Source of the DNA: Burkholderiales bacterium RIFCSPHIGHO2_12_FULL_69_20 | Lineage (GTDB): Bacteria > Pseudomonadota > Gammaproteobacteria > Burkholderiales > Burkholderiaceae_C | Length of the DNA stretch: 64,000 bases | Direction of reading: 5' to 3' | NCBI GenBank assembly: GCA_001770815.1 | Contig: MESD01000031.1 | Location: 1-64,000 of the forward strand | Shown: in pieces, positions 1 to 8,361 of the stretch | How the letters are laid out: each line of letters starts with the position of its first letter | Numbering within the stretch: position 1 is the first letter of the stretch | Made by a program: the position numbers and the translations under genes | Notes under the pieces: model-generated | What the model saw: only the letters and a program-made list of their open reading frames with translations | What the model was told of the DNA's origin: nothing | Databases searched by the model: none

Positions 1-160
1 CGCCGGCCGCACCGCCGGCAGGACCGCCCGCCGCCGGCGCACCGGCGCCCGGCGCCAGCGCGGCGATGCCGCCCGCGGCCGGCCGGTTCTGCAGCCACCA
101 GGCCGCACCCACGGCCGCCGCCAAGCCGACAACAACGATCAGGGTGTGCAGTTTCTTCAT
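1..160 (-). CDS. N-terminus of a membrane-anchored or exported protein, cut by the window edge
   Basis: Only about 53 codons are visible, reading leftward from an ATG at 158-160. The product starts MKKLHTLIVVVGLAAAVGAA, a short basic stretch followed by a hydrophobic segment typical of a signal peptide or signal anchor. Next comes WWLQNRPAAGG and a linker very rich in Ala, Gly and Pro. This N-terminal shape is common in periplasmic adaptor (membrane fusion) subunits of RND efflux pumps, but no diagnostic domain lies inside the window, so that role is a guess. About 93 non-coding bases separate it from the rnhA stop; both genes read leftward. Confidence 0.5.
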   Translation of the reverse strand, partial: MKKLHTLIVVVGLAAAVGAAWWLQNRPAAGGIAALAPGAGAPAAGGPAGGAAG

Positions 161-253
161 CGGGCGTTCGATCCAGTCAGCCGGCCACTGTAACGGCCGG
201 CAACCGACCGGCAGGCCCAGGGGACTACTCGGGCCAGGGAATGGGCGCCGCGT

Positions 254-712
254 TCAGGCCACGCCACGCAGCGACTCGACACCGCGGTTGGCCAGCGCAT
301 CGGCGCGCTCGTTGCCCGGGTCGCCGTTGTGGCCGCGCACCCAGTGCCACTGCACGTCGTGCTCGGCCACCAGCGTATCGAGCCGCTGCCACAGCTCGAC
401 GTTCTTCACCGGCTTGTTGTCGGCGGTGCGCCAGCCGCGCTTCTTCCAGTTGTGGATCCAGCTGGTGATGCCGTCCTTCACGTACGAGCTGTCGGTGTAG
501 ATCGCCACCGGCGTGCGGCGCTTGAGCAGCGCCAGCGACTCGATCACCGCGGTCAGCTCCATGCGGTTGTTGGTGGTGGCGCGGTCGCCGCCGAACAGCT
601 CTTTCTCGTGGTCGCCCCAGCGCAGCCAGGCGCCCCAGCCGCCCGGGCCGGGGTTGCCCTTGCAGGCTCCATCGGTGTAGATCACCACGCGCTTGGCGCT
701 GTCGTCGCTCAT
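254..712 (-). CDS. rnhA: Ribonuclease HI
   Basis: This 152-residue cytoplasmic enzyme cleaves the RNA strand of RNA:DNA hybrids in replication and R-loop removal. The four catalytic carboxylates of type 1 RNase H are present: D14 in [12 protein letters not shown]52 in NNRMEL, D74 in YTDSSY and D138 in NERADALA. H128 in the VRGHNG loop and the basic protrusion ([10 protein letters not shown]) are also there. Length is normal. The ATG follows directly after the TGA of the upstream methyltransferase gene, so the two are co-transcribed and probably translationally coupled. The neighbourhood gloB / yafS-like / rnhA matches the order in Escherichia coli, although here gloB points the other way. Confidence 0.97.
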   Translation of the reverse strand: MSDDSAKRVVIYTDGACKGNPGPGGWGAWLRWGDHEKELFGGDRATTNNRMELTAVIESLALLKRRTPVAIYTDSSYVKDGITSWIHNWKKRGWRTADNKPVKNVELWQRLDTLVAEHDVQWHWVRGHNGDPGNERADALANRGVESLRGVA

Positions 713-1606
713 TCAGTCCTGCTCCTGGGGTTCATGGGGTTGGGGTTGCGGGGCACGGCCCAAGGGCGCGGGCATCACGCGGTGCCAGGCGTGCGGCTCG
801 CGGTTGGCCACCACTGCCGGCGCGGCGCGGGTGCCGACCTTCTGCCGCCGCGCCAGGCCCACCAGACGCATGCCGCGCACCCGCTTGACGGCCTCGACCA
901 GGTACACCGCACCCAGCACCGGCCAGCCGCGTGCACCGGCCGTCTCCAGCCATGCCATGCGCGCCAGCCCCTTGTCCGATCGCAGTGGCAGCCGCCAGCA
1001 GCCGAAGCGGCCGCGCTCGACCTCGAAGCCCAGCAGGCGCAGCCAGTCGCGCACCCGGGGGTAGCCGATGAACTCGCCCGCGCTGGGCAGGTAGAGCGGG
1101 CCGCCCAGGCCCAGGCGCTGGCGCAGGTGGCCGGCGCTCTGGCGCAGGCCCCACAGGCTGGCCGGGTTGAAGCCGACGATCACCAGCCGGCCCTCGGGCA
1201 CCAGCACCCGCTCCACCTCGCGCAGCGTGTCGTGCGGATCACGCGCCAGCTCCAGCGTGTGCGGCAGCAGCACCAGGTCCAGGCTCTGGCTGGGGAAGGG
1301 CAGCGCGTCGAAGTCGCAGTGCAGCGCATTGCCCGCACCCATCGGCAGCAACGTGGACAGGGCTTCGTCGACCTCCGGCAGCGGCAGCGCCTCGGGCTCG
1401 CGCAGCGTGTCGCTGGCCACCCAGCGGTGCGGCATGCGGTTGGCGCGCAGGCCCTCCAGGTCGGGCAGGCCCAGCTGCAATGCATGGAAGCCGAACAGGT
1501 CGGTCACGGTGCGATCGAGCTGGGCTTGCTCCCAGGCCAGCAGGTAGCGCCCGGGCGGGCTCTGCAGCCACTGGGCCAACTCTATAATCGATGGATTGCG
1601 CGTCAT
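713..1606 (-). CDS. YafS-like class I SAM-dependent methyltransferase
   Basis: A 297-residue protein of the Methyltransf_11 type found beside gloB and rnhA in many Proteobacteria. The central part (roughly residues 95-180) carries the post-motif region with NALHCDFDALPFPSQSLDLV and then the PEGRLVIVGFNP strand typical of these enzymes. The glycine-rich SAM loop (GxGxG) is not clear; the equivalent region reads FHALQLGLPDLEGL. The substrate is unknown. I chose ATG 1606, because an upstream TTG would run far into gloB. Its start codon overlaps the gloB start codon on the other strand within the tetramer CATG. It ends with TGA abutting the rnhA ATG. Confidence 0.82.
   Translation of the reverse strand: MTRNPSIIELAQWLQSPPGRYLLAWEQAQLDRTVTDLFGFHALQLGLPDLEGLRANRMPHRWVASDTLREPEALPLPEVDEALSTLLPMGAGNALHCDFDALPFPSQSLDLVLLPHTLELARDPHDTLREVERVLVPEGRLVIVGFNPASLWGLRQSAGHLRQRLGLGGPLYLPSAGEFIGYPRVRDWLRLLGFEVERGRFGCWRLPLRSDKGLARMAWLETAGARGWPVLGAVYLVEAVKRVRGMRLVGLARRQKVGTRAAPAVVANREPHAWHRVMPAPLGRAPQPQPHEPQEQD
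1583..1588 (+). promoter_or_regulatory. Candidate -10 element (TATAAT) for gloB
   Basis: A perfect TATAAT lies 16 bases before the gloB ATG, inside the 5' end of the divergent methyltransferase gene. No convincing -35 box is seen. With the usual 6-8 base distance, transcription would start about 10 bases before the ATG, leaving almost no leader and no room for a Shine-Dalgarno site. Confidence 0.45.
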
Positions 1607-2381
1607 GAACCTCGTTGCCCTGCCCGCCTTCTCCGACAACTACATCTGGATGCTCCACGATGACCACCAGGCCATCGTCGTCGATCCGGGTGACGCGGCG
1701 CCCGTGGCGGCCGCACTGGATGCCCGGGGGCTCGCGCTGGCCGCCATTCTAGTGACGCACCACCATCCCGATCACGTGGGTGGGCTGGCCGCGCTGCGGC
1801 CGCGGCTGCAAGGCCCGGTGTTCGGCCCGGCGCGAGAAGCCATCCCGCCGCCCTTCGAGCCGCTCGCCGACGGTGATAGCGCCTCAGCGCTGGGCCTCAG
1901 CTTCCAGGTCATCGATGTGCCCGGCCACACCGCCGGCCACATCGCCTACTTCCTGCCGTCGGCCGGTGACGGCCAGGCGCCGATCCTGTTCTGCGGCGAC
2001 ACGCTGTTCTCCGGCGGCTGCGGCCGCCTGTTCGAAGGCACGCCCGCGCAGATGCACCACTCGCTGGGCCGGCTGGCGGCACTGCCGGGCAACACCCGGG
2101 TCTGCTGCGCCCACGAGTACACCGAATCCAACCTGCGCTTCGCCGGCGCCGTCGAGCCGGCCAACGCCGCGCTGGCCGCCTACACCGCCGCCTGCCGGGC
2201 CTTGCGTGCGCAAGGCCTGCCCACCCTGCCCTCCACCATCGCGCAAGAGCGTGCGATCAACCCCTTCATGCGCTGCGAAGCGCCCGATGTGATCAGCGCC
2301 GCCCTCGACCAGGGTGCCGCCGATCGCAGCGGGCCCGCGGTGCTGGGCGCCCTGCGCGAATGGAAGAACCACTTTCGATGA
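1605..2381 (+). CDS. gloB: Hydroxyacylglutathione hydrolase (glyoxalase II)
   Basis: A 258-residue metallo-beta-lactamase-fold enzyme that hydrolyses S-lactoylglutathione to lactate and glutathione, the second step of methylglyoxal detoxification. The metal-binding signature THHHPDH gives H52, H54, D56 and H57. Further ligands sit in VPGHTAGH, in FCGDTLFSGGCGRLF and in CAHEYTESNLRFA, and the C-terminal glutathione-binding region (ERAINPFMR) is present. An in-frame TTG at 1596 exists, but ATG 1605 gives the usual MNLVALPAF start. The TGA overlaps the ATG of the next gene (ATGA), so gloB and the transglycosylase gene are probably translationally coupled, as in the mltD/gloB neighbourhood of enterobacteria. 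Confidence 0.96.
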   Translation: MNLVALPAFSDNYIWMLHDDHQAIVVDPGDAAPVAAALDARGLALAAILVTHHHPDHVGGLAALRPRLQGPVFGPAREAIPPPFEPLADGDSASALGLSFQVIDVPGHTAGHIAYFLPSAGDGQAPILFCGDTLFSGGCGRLFEGTPAQMHHSLGRLAALPGNTRVCCAHEYTESNLRFAGAVEPANAALAAYTAACRALRAQGLPTLPSTIAQERAINPFMRCEAPDVISAALDQGAADRSGPAVLGALREWKNHFR

Positions 2382-4054
2382 CCCCTGCCCACGCGGGCCA
2401 CCCGGCCCTGGCCCCCATCACCCGTCGCTGGACAACGCCGCTCTCGCTCGGCGCCTTGCTGCTGACCGCCGCGCTGCTGGGCGCCTGCGCCACCACGGCG
2501 CCGGACATGCCCCCGATTGCCGGGCCGGTGTTGGCGCCCGCCGATCCGGTGGTGGTGCCCGCAGCGGTGACCGTGGCCGCGCCCGTGGTGGCCGCGGCGG
2601 CAGCCAAGGCCAGCGCGCCGGCGCCCGCCGCCCCCACCCTGATCGCCATCGACCCGCTCAGCCCCACCGAGCGGCTCGACCTGGGTGCGCCCAGCGCGCA
2701 GACCGACCTGTGGGAGCGTGTGCGCCAGGGCACCGCCATGCCCGACCTGGACAACGAGCGGGTGCGCAAGTGGGAGCAGTGGTACGCCAGCAAGCCCGAC
2801 TACGTGCAGCGCATGACCGAGCGCGGTGGCCGCTACCTTTTCCACATCATTGAAGAGGTGAACAAGCGCGGTCTGCCCACCGAGCTGGCGCTGCTGCCCT
2901 TCATCGAGAGCGCCTTCAACCCGCAGGCCATGAGCAGCGCCAAGGCCTCGGGCATGTGGCAGTTCGTGCCAGCCACGGGGCGTGATTTTTCGCTGCGCCA
3001 GAACGTCTTCCGCGACGATCGGCGCGACGTGCTGGCCTCCACCCGCGCCGCGCTCGACTACCTGCAGACGCTGCACGGCATGTTCGACGACTGGCAGCTG
3101 GCGCTGGCGGCCTACAACTGGGGCCAGGGCAACGTGCAGCGCGCCATCAACAACAACCGCAAGGCCGGTCGCGCCACCGACTACGACAGCCTGCGTTTGC
3201 CCGACGAGACGCGCAACTACCTGCCCAAGCTGCAGGCGGTGAAGAACCTCGTGCTGCGGCCCGAGGCCTTTGGCCTGGCGCTGCCGCCGCTGCAGAACCA
3301 CCCCTACTTCGTCTCGGTGGGCCTGGAGCGCGACATCGACCTCGACCTGGCCGCGCGCCTGGCTGGCCTGCCGCTCGACGAGTTCAAGCAGCTCAACCCG
3401 CAGATGAACAAGCCGGTGATCCTGGCCGCCGGCACGCCGCAGGTGCTGCTGCCTTATGACAACGCCAACCGGTTCGTGCGCGCGCTGGGCCAGCACCGTG
3501 GCTCGCTGGCCAGTTGGACGGCCTGGGTCGCCCCCAAGACCGTCAAGCCGGCCGAGGCCGCCCGGATGGTGGGCATGTCCGAAGCACAGCTGCGCAGCAT
3601 CAACAACATCCCCAGGGGCATGCTGGTGAAGGCCGGCTCGACGTTGCTGGTGCCGCGCAGTGAGCACCGCGCCGACGATGTGTCCGAACACATCGCCGAC
3701 CACGCGATGCTGTCGCTGGCCCCCGATCGGCCGCCGCTGCGGCGGGTGAGCTTCAAGGCCGGCAAGAAGGGCGACAGCGTGGCGGCGGTGGCCCGGCGCT
3801 ACCGCGTCAGCCCTGCCATGGTGGCGCGGTGGAACGACACCCGCGCCGGCGCCCGCTTCAAGCCTGGGCAGTCGGTGGTGGTGATGCTGGCCTCCAAGCC
3901 CGGCAAGGCGCGCCCGGCACTCACCCGGGTGGCCAGCAAGGCCAGTGCGAAGTCTGGCGCCAAAGTCCGCGCCAAGGTCAGCGCCAAGGTCGCCACGCCC
4001 AAGCGGATGGGCAAGCCCACCGCCACGGCGCGCAGCCGCGCCACCAACAACTGA
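2378..4054 (+). CDS. mltD: Membrane-bound lytic murein transglycosylase D, LysM type lipoprotein
   Basis: A 558-residue outer-membrane lipoprotein that cleaves peptidoglycan glycan strands to 1,6-anhydro ends. The N-terminus has a signal peptide with lipobox LLGAC (lipidated C37), then a Pro/Ala linker. The SLT domain (about residues 155-300) carries the catalytic Glu near residue 177 in PFIESAFNP, followed by SGMWQFVPATGR and YNWGQGNV. Two LysM repeats follow, one around VGMSEAQLRSINNIPRGMLV and one around KKGDSVAAVARRYRVS. The last 40 residues form a basic, Ala/Lys-rich tail of repeated AK and SAK units, unusual for MltD. ATG 2378 was chosen because it overlaps the gloB stop. It converges on recR with a 57-base gap. 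Confidence 0.92.
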   Translation: MTPAHAGHPALAPITRRWTTPLSLGALLLTAALLGACATTAPDMPPIAGPVLAPADPVVVPAAVTVAAPVVAAAAAKASAPAPAAPTLIAIDPLSPTERLDLGAPSAQTDLWERVRQGTAMPDLDNERVRKWEQWYASKPDYVQRMTERGGRYLFHIIEEVNKRGLPTELALLPFIESAFNPQAMSSAKASGMWQFVPATGRDFSLRQNVFRDDRRDVLASTRAALDYLQTLHGMFDDWQLALAAYNWGQGNVQRAINNNRKAGRATDYDSLRLPDETRNYLPKLQAVKNLVLRPEAFGLALPPLQNHPYFVSVGLERDIDLDLAARLAGLPLDEFKQLNPQMNKPVILAAGTPQVLLPYDNANRFVRALGQHRGSLASWTAWVAPKTVKPAEAARMVGMSEAQLRSINNIPRGMLVKAGSTLLVPRSEHRADDVSEHIADHAMLSLAPDRPPLRRVSFKAGKKGDSVAAVARRYRVSPAMVARWNDTRAGARFKPGQSVVVMLASKPGKARPALTRVASKASAKSGAKVRAKVSAKVATPKRMGKPTATARSRATNN

Positions 4055-4111
4055 TCGCCGCAGCAGCCCTATCGCACAGAATGGACGGGGCCGCGCCAGG
4101 CCAGCGCCGGA

Positions 4112-4717
4112 TCAGCGCCGGTCGCTCAAGGCATGCGCCAGCGTCGACAGGTCGACATACTCCAGCTCACTGCCCACCGGCACGCCCCGCGCCAGCCGGG
4201 TGACCACCAGCGGCGCGCCGTCGGCACCGGGCAACGAGCGCAGCGCCTGCGCCAGCACATGCGCGGTGGCCTCGCCCTCGGCCGAGAAGCCGGTGGCCAG
4301 GATCACCTCGTGCACCAGCCCATCGCTGGCACGCGCCAGCAGCGGATGCACGCCGATGTCGGCCAGCCCGATGCCGTCGAGCGGGCTCAGACGGCCCATC
4401 AGCACGAAGTACAGGCCGCGGTAGCTGCCGCTGCGCTCAACCGCCGCCTGATCGGCCGGCGTCTCCACCACCAGCAACTGCCGCGCATCACGCTGCGCAT
4501 CGCTGCAGGTGCCGCAGACGCGCGCTTCGGTGAAGGTGTGGCAGCGCTCGCAGTGCTGCACCGCCAGCGTGGCCGCCTGCAGCGCCTGCGCCAGCCGCTG
4601 CGCGCCTTCGCGGTCGTGCTGCAGCAGATGAAAGGCCATGCGCTGCGCCGACTTGACCCCCACGCCCGGCAGGCGGCGCAGCGCGTCGATCAAGCCGTCC
4701 AGGCTGCGTTCGGCCAC
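4112..4717 (-). CDS. recR: Recombination mediator RecR
   Basis: A 201-residue protein of the RecFOR pathway, which loads RecA at gapped DNA. It shows the helix-hairpin-helix near residues 16-32 ([17 protein letters not shown]), the zinc finger with C56, C59, C68 and C71, and a Toprim domain beginning [14 protein letters not shown] with the later [15 protein letters not shown] stretch. Length is standard. It is the last gene of dnaX-ybaB-recR, starting 7 bases after ybaB, an arrangement conserved across Proteobacteria. Confidence 0.98.
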   Translation of the reverse strand: MAERSLDGLIDALRRLPGVGVKSAQRMAFHLLQHDREGAQRLAQALQAATLAVQHCERCHTFTEARVCGTCSDAQRDARQLLVVETPADQAAVERSGSYRGLYFVLMGRLSPLDGIGLADIGVHPLLARASDGLVHEVILATGFSAEGEATAHVLAQALRSLPGADGAPLVVTRLARGVPVGSELEYVDLSTLAHALSDRR

Positions 4718-4724
4718 TGAGCGA

Positions 4725-5051
4725 TCAGAACGGGAACTTCATGCCGGGAATTTGCGGCATGCCGGCGCTCAGCTTGCCCATCTTCTCTTGCGTGGTGGAC
4801 TCGACCCGGCGCACCGCGTCGTTGATGGCCGCGGCCACCAGGTCTTCGAGCATGTCCTTGTCGTCGGCCAGCAGGCTGGGGTCGATGGTGACGCGCTTGA
4901 CGTCGTGCTTGCAGGTCATCTGCACCTTCACCAAGCCGGCGCCGGATTCACCGGTCACCTCCATCAGCGCCAGTTCGTCCTGGGCCTTCTTCAGGTTGTC
5001 CTGCATCGCCTGGGCCTGCTTCATCAGGCCGGCCAGTTGGTTCTTCATCAT
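4725..5051 (-). CDS. YbaB/EbfC family nucleoid-associated protein
   Basis: A 108-residue DNA-binding dimer of the YbaB/EbfC family, found between dnaX and recR in most Proteobacteria. The N-terminal helix is [20 protein letters not shown], and the conserved core reads [23 protein letters not shown], with the C-terminal LPGMKFPF-like ending (IPGMKFPF). It coats DNA and may modulate RecR or replication proteins; the exact role is not settled for the family. Its ATG overlaps the dnaX stop (ATGA). A second in-frame ATG follows immediately, so either could be used. Confidence 0.96.
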   Translation of the reverse strand: MMKNQLAGLMKQAQAMQDNLKKAQDELALMEVTGESGAGLVKVQMTCKHDVKRVTIDPSLLADDKDMLEDLVAAAINDAVRRVESTTQEKMGKLSAGMPQIPGMKFPF

Positions 5052-7000
5052 GATGGATTTGCCTTCGGTTCGCCGCCATCGGCGGCCAGGGGTTTGATCG
5101 AGCCCGGCACGATGCGGGCGGTGCGGAACTGTGCCATCAGCTCGCGCACGACGGGGTCGTTGTGGATGAGGTGCTCGGCGTCGCGCTGCGCGGTGTCACG
5201 GGCATGGTTGTCGCGGCGCGACAGGCAATCCTGCGCCGGCCCGGTGAGCACGTCGAGGTGTGCCGGCTCGCCCAGTGCGGCGCCCAGCGCGGCTGCCAGC
5301 TTGGCCGCCAGCGACGGGTTGCGCAGGCTTTCGCGCTCAACGCGCAGCTGCCAGCGCCGGCCACCGCCCTCGGCTGGGGTTACCGCCAGCAGCTCGGCCT
5401 GCCAGCCCAGCTCGCGCACCATCGCCACCACGCCGCCAGCGGCGGCCAGCGGCCGCATCACGGCGGCCCACTGGTCGCCCAGCGGGGTGGTCTGCAGCGG
5501 TGGCAGATCGGGGGCTGGGGCCGGGACTGCCGAGGCGGCTGGCTCGGCCGGTACGGGCGGGCGGGCAATTGCCCGCGGGCGCGGCAGATCGGAGGGCGTC
5601 GGCTCGTCGGCCTGCGCTGCGGCCAGGACTGTCGGCGCAGTGCCGAAGTCGTCGGGCACCTCGTCGTCCATCCAGGGCGGCGGCTCCTGGGCGATCAGTG
5701 CGGGCGCCGGCACCGGGGGCGTGAAGCGTTGGACGGGTTGCGGGGCAGGCGCCGGGGGCGTCGGCACGGCAGGCAGTGGCCGCGGCATCGCTTGCGGCCG
5801 TGGCACCACCACCGGCCGCGCCGGTGCCGTGCTGCGGGCCTCGCGCGGTGTGGCCACCAGCGGGGCCGCACGCGGTGCACCGGCCCCGGCCGGCGCGGCA
5901 CCGGTCGGCGCAAAGGCCAGCAGCCGCAGCAGCACCATCGTCAGCGCAGCGTATTCGTCGGACAGCAGGCTCAGCTCGGCGCGCCCATGCACGACGATGC
6001 TGTAGAGCAGCTGGGTCTCGTCGGGCGGCAATTCGCCGGCCAGTTGGCGCGCGCCGGCGGTGTCGGGGTCGTTGTCGTCCAGCGCGCCGGGCACGGCCTG
6101 CGCCACCGCCATCTGCTGCAGCAGAGCGGCCATCTCCTCGAGCGTGCCGGCGGCCGACAGGCCCTGGCCGCGCAGCGCGTCCACGGTGGCCAGCACCGCC
6201 ACGCCATCGCGCCCGGCCAGCGCCTGCACCAGCGCCGCCGCGTGCGAGCGGTCCACCGTGCCCAGCATGGCCCGCACGCCATCTTCGGCCAGCGTGCCGG
6301 CACCAAAGGCGATGGCCTGGTCGGTGAGCGACAGTGCGTCGCGCATCGAGCCGCGCGCCGCGCGCGACAGCAGCCGCACCGAGCCGGCATCGCTGGCGAC
6401 GCCCTCGGCGGCCAGCACCTGCTGCAGGTGCGCGGCCACCGTCTCGGGCGCCATCGGCCGCAGGTTGAACTGCAGGCAGCGGCTCAGCACCGTGGGCAGC
6501 ATCTTCTCGGGGTCGGTGGTGGCGAGCACGAACTTCAGGTAGTCGGGCGGCTCCTCCAGCGTCTTCAGCAGCGCGTTGAAGGCGTCCTTCGTGAGCTGGT
6601 GCGCCTCGTCGATCATGAAGACCTTGTAGCGGCCGACACTGGGCTTGTAGGCGGCGCGCTCGATCAGCTCGCGGATCTCGTCGATGCTGCGGTTGCTGGC
6701 GGCGTCGAGCTCGATGTAGTCGATGAAGCGGTCGGCGTCGATCTCGGTGCAGGCCTGGCACACGCCGCAGGGATGGGCGGTGACGCCGCCGGTGCCGTCG
6801 GCGCCGGTGCAGTTCAGGCTCTTGGCCAGGATGCGGCTGACGGTGGTCTTGCCGATGCCGCGTGTGCCGGTGAACAGGTAGGCATGGTGCAACCGGCCGC
6901 TGGTCAGCGCATTGCCCAGCGCCTGCACCACATGCGCCTGACCCACCATCTGCTCGAAGCTGCGGGGTCGGTACTTGCGGGCCAGGACGACGTGACTCAT
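5048..7000 (-). CDS. dnaX: DNA polymerase III subunits tau/gamma
   Basis: A 650-residue clamp-loader ATPase and replisome organiser. Walker A is GTRGIGKT (45-52), the zinc site is C64, C78, C81 and C84, and the Walker B segment is MIDEAHQL near residue 130, with the SRC arginine-finger motif following. AAA+ domains fill about the first 370 residues. A Pro/Ala-rich disordered linker follows (about 370-500), then the tau-specific C-terminal domain that contacts the polymerase. I saw no A-rich slippery heptamer like the one that yields gamma in E. coli, so only tau is expected from sequence. First gene of dnaX-ybaB-recR. Confidence 0.98.
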   Translation of the reverse strand: MSHVVLARKYRPRSFEQMVGQAHVVQALGNALTSGRLHHAYLFTGTRGIGKTTVSRILAKSLNCTGADGTGGVTAHPCGVCQACTEIDADRFIDYIELDAASNRSIDEIRELIERAAYKPSVGRYKVFMIDEAHQLTKDAFNALLKTLEEPPDYLKFVLATTDPEKMLPTVLSRCLQFNLRPMAPETVAAHLQQVLAAEGVASDAGSVRLLSRAARGSMRDALSLTDQAIAFGAGTLAEDGVRAMLGTVDRSHAAALVQALAGRDGVAVLATVDALRGQGLSAAGTLEEMAALLQQMAVAQAVPGALDDNDPDTAGARQLAGELPPDETQLLYSIVVHGRAELSLLSDEYAALTMVLLRLLAFAPTGAAPAGAGAPRAAPLVATPREARSTAPARPVVVPRPQAMPRPLPAVPTPPAPAPQPVQRFTPPVPAPALIAQEPPPWMDDEVPDDFGTAPTVLAAAQADEPTPSDLPRPRAIARPPVPAEPAASAVPAPAPDLPPLQTTPLGDQWAAVMRPLAAAGGVVAMVRELGWQAELLAVTPAEGGGRRWQLRVERESLRNPSLAAKLAAALGAALGEPAHLDVLTGPAQDCLSRRDNHARDTAQRDAEHLIHNDPVVRELMAQFRTARIVPGSIKPLAADGGEPKANPS

Positions 7001-7006
7001 GGCTTC

Positions 7007-7012
7007 ATTCTA
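7007..7012 (-). promoter_or_regulatory. Candidate -10 element (TAGAAT) for dnaX
   Basis: Read on the minus strand, TAGAAT ends six bases before the dnaX ATG (GAAGCC in between). That places the likely transcription start at the A of the start codon, so dnaX may be read from a leaderless mRNA. There is no purine-rich Shine-Dalgarno sequence and no clear -35 hexamer. Confidence 0.42.
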
Positions 7013-7081
7013 CGGTTGGGGCCTGGCGCGTCCGGGTGCCTGCGGGTGCGGGCCGGCCGCCGGGCCGAGCGGGGCGTCGCC

Positions 7082-7087
7082 GATAAT
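7082..7087 (+). promoter_or_regulatory. Candidate -10 element (GATAAT) for the PurM-like gene
   Basis: GATAAT is followed by CGCGCG and then the ATG at 7094. The six-base distance again predicts a transcript that begins at the start codon. It faces away from the dnaX promoter 70 bases to the left, in a GC-rich gap without other AT-rich elements. Confidence 0.42.
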
Positions 7088-7093
7088 CGCGCG

Positions 7094-8233
7094 ATGAGTT
7101 CCTCCCATGCCCCCTCCAGCCCCGGCACCCTCAGCTACGAACAAGCGGGCGTCAATTACGACCTGATCGACCCGCTGAAGGTCACGGCGCAGCGCGCGGC
7201 GGCGGCCACCGCCGGCCACCTGGCAGTGCACGGCTTCAGCGAGGTGGCGGCCTCGCGCGGCGAGTCGGCCTACGTGGTCGACGTGGGGCCGTTCTACATC
7301 GCGACCATCGTCGAATGCCTGGGCTCCAAGGCCCTGGTGGCCGACGAGATGGCCACGCTGACCGGCCGCCCCTGGTACGCCGGCATCGCGCAGGACACCA
7401 TCGCGATGGCGGTCAACGACCTGATCACCGTGGGCGCCACGCCGCTGGTGGTGCAGGCCTACTGGGCCGCCGGCGGCTCCGACTGGTTCGGCGACGCGGC
7501 GCGTGCGCAGGCACTGGTGGCCGGCTGGAAGGCCGCCTGCGAAGTGTGCAAGGTGGCCTGGGGCGGCGGCGAGACGCCGGCGCTGGCCGGCATCGTCGAG
7601 GCCGGGCGCATCGACCTGGCGGCCTCCTGCACCGGGCTGATCAACCCGAAACAGCGGCTGAGCGTAGGCGACCGGCTGGCCGCGGGCGACGCCATCGTGC
7701 TGCTCGATTCCAGCGGCATCCATGCCAACGGCCTGAGCCTGGCGCGCAAGCTGCTGGAGCGCCTGCCCGGCGGCTGGCTGACCGAGATCGACCCGGAGGC
7801 CCATCCCGGCCTGAGTTACGGCGAGGCGCTGCTGGCGCCCACGGTGCTGTACTCGCCGGTGACCGAGGCGCTGTGGGCGGCCGGCATCGTGCCGCATTAC
7901 TGCGCCAACATCACCGGCCACGGCTGGCGCAAGCTGTTGCGCCACCCAGGCGCCTTCACCTACCGCATCCACACCGTGCCGCCGGTGCCGCCGGTGCTGA
8001 AGTTCATCCAGCAGCAGGCGCGGCAGGACGATCGCGAGGCCTACAGCACGCTCAACATGGGCGCCGGCTTTGCGATCTTCGTGCCGGCGGCCGACGCCGA
8101 GCGCACCGTGGCCATCGCCCAGGGGCTGGGCATCGGTGCGCGCGTGGCCGGCCAGGTGGAAGCCGGCCCCAAGCAATTGCTGATCGAGCCGCTGGGCATC
8201 CGCTTCGGCGACGACGACCTGCAGTTGCGCTGA
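7094..8233 (+). CDS. AIR synthase-related (PurM superfamily) protein
   Basis: A 379-residue protein with the two-domain PurM fold: LSYEQAGVNYD at the start, DTIAMAVNDLITVGATPL and GGGETPALAG in the ATP-binding half, SSGIHANGLSLARKLLE, and NMGAGFAIFVPA near the end. These parts align by eye with phosphoribosylformylglycinamidine cyclo-ligase, which closes the imidazole ring in purine synthesis. However, the signature GTDGVGTK of true PurM is replaced by VECLGSK, and the glycine-rich TGGG of the second domain reads TGHG. It may be a divergent paralogue with another substrate rather than the housekeeping purM. No purine genes lie nearby. Stand-alone gene before a regulator. Confidence 0.82.
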   Translation: MSSSHAPSSPGTLSYEQAGVNYDLIDPLKVTAQRAAAATAGHLAVHGFSEVAASRGESAYVVDVGPFYIATIVECLGSKALVADEMATLTGRPWYAGIAQDTIAMAVNDLITVGATPLVVQAYWAAGGSDWFGDAARAQALVAGWKAACEVCKVAWGGGETPALAGIVEAGRIDLAASCTGLINPKQRLSVGDRLAAGDAIVLLDSSGIHANGLSLARKLLERLPGGWLTEIDPEAHPGLSYGEALLAPTVLYSPVTEALWAAGIVPHYCANITGHGWRKLLRHPGAFTYRIHTVPPVPPVLKFIQQQARQDDREAYSTLNMGAGFAIFVPAADAERTVAIAQGLGIGARVAGQVEAGPKQLLIEPLGIRFGDDDLQLR

Positions 8234-8361
8234 CGCGGCCCGTGCCCGCACAGCGGTGCAGGGCTGAGCGGCACCGCGCTGCACCGCGCCTGGGATGGCG
8301 CTTCGTGATTTCCTGCTCGGATGACGGCTGACCAAGCCGGGTGTCACAATTTGCCAAAGTC

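Noticed and set aside
329-1663. Open frame opposite rnhA and the methyltransferase
   Set aside because: Antisense shadow of two clear genes, with no domain-like pattern.
5048-7000. Programmed frameshift in dnaX to make gamma
   Set aside because: I looked for an A-rich slippery heptamer followed by a hairpin and saw none in the coding strand.
5162-8233. A very long open frame antisense to dnaX and running into the PurM-like gene
   Set aside because: It arises because GC-rich codons leave few stops on the opposite strand. The translation is low-complexity (Arg, His, Gln, Gly) and only its last third equals a real gene in the same frame.
7094-8233. Calling the gene purM outright
   Set aside because: The GTDGVGTK signature and TGGG loop are changed, and there is no purine gene neighbour.
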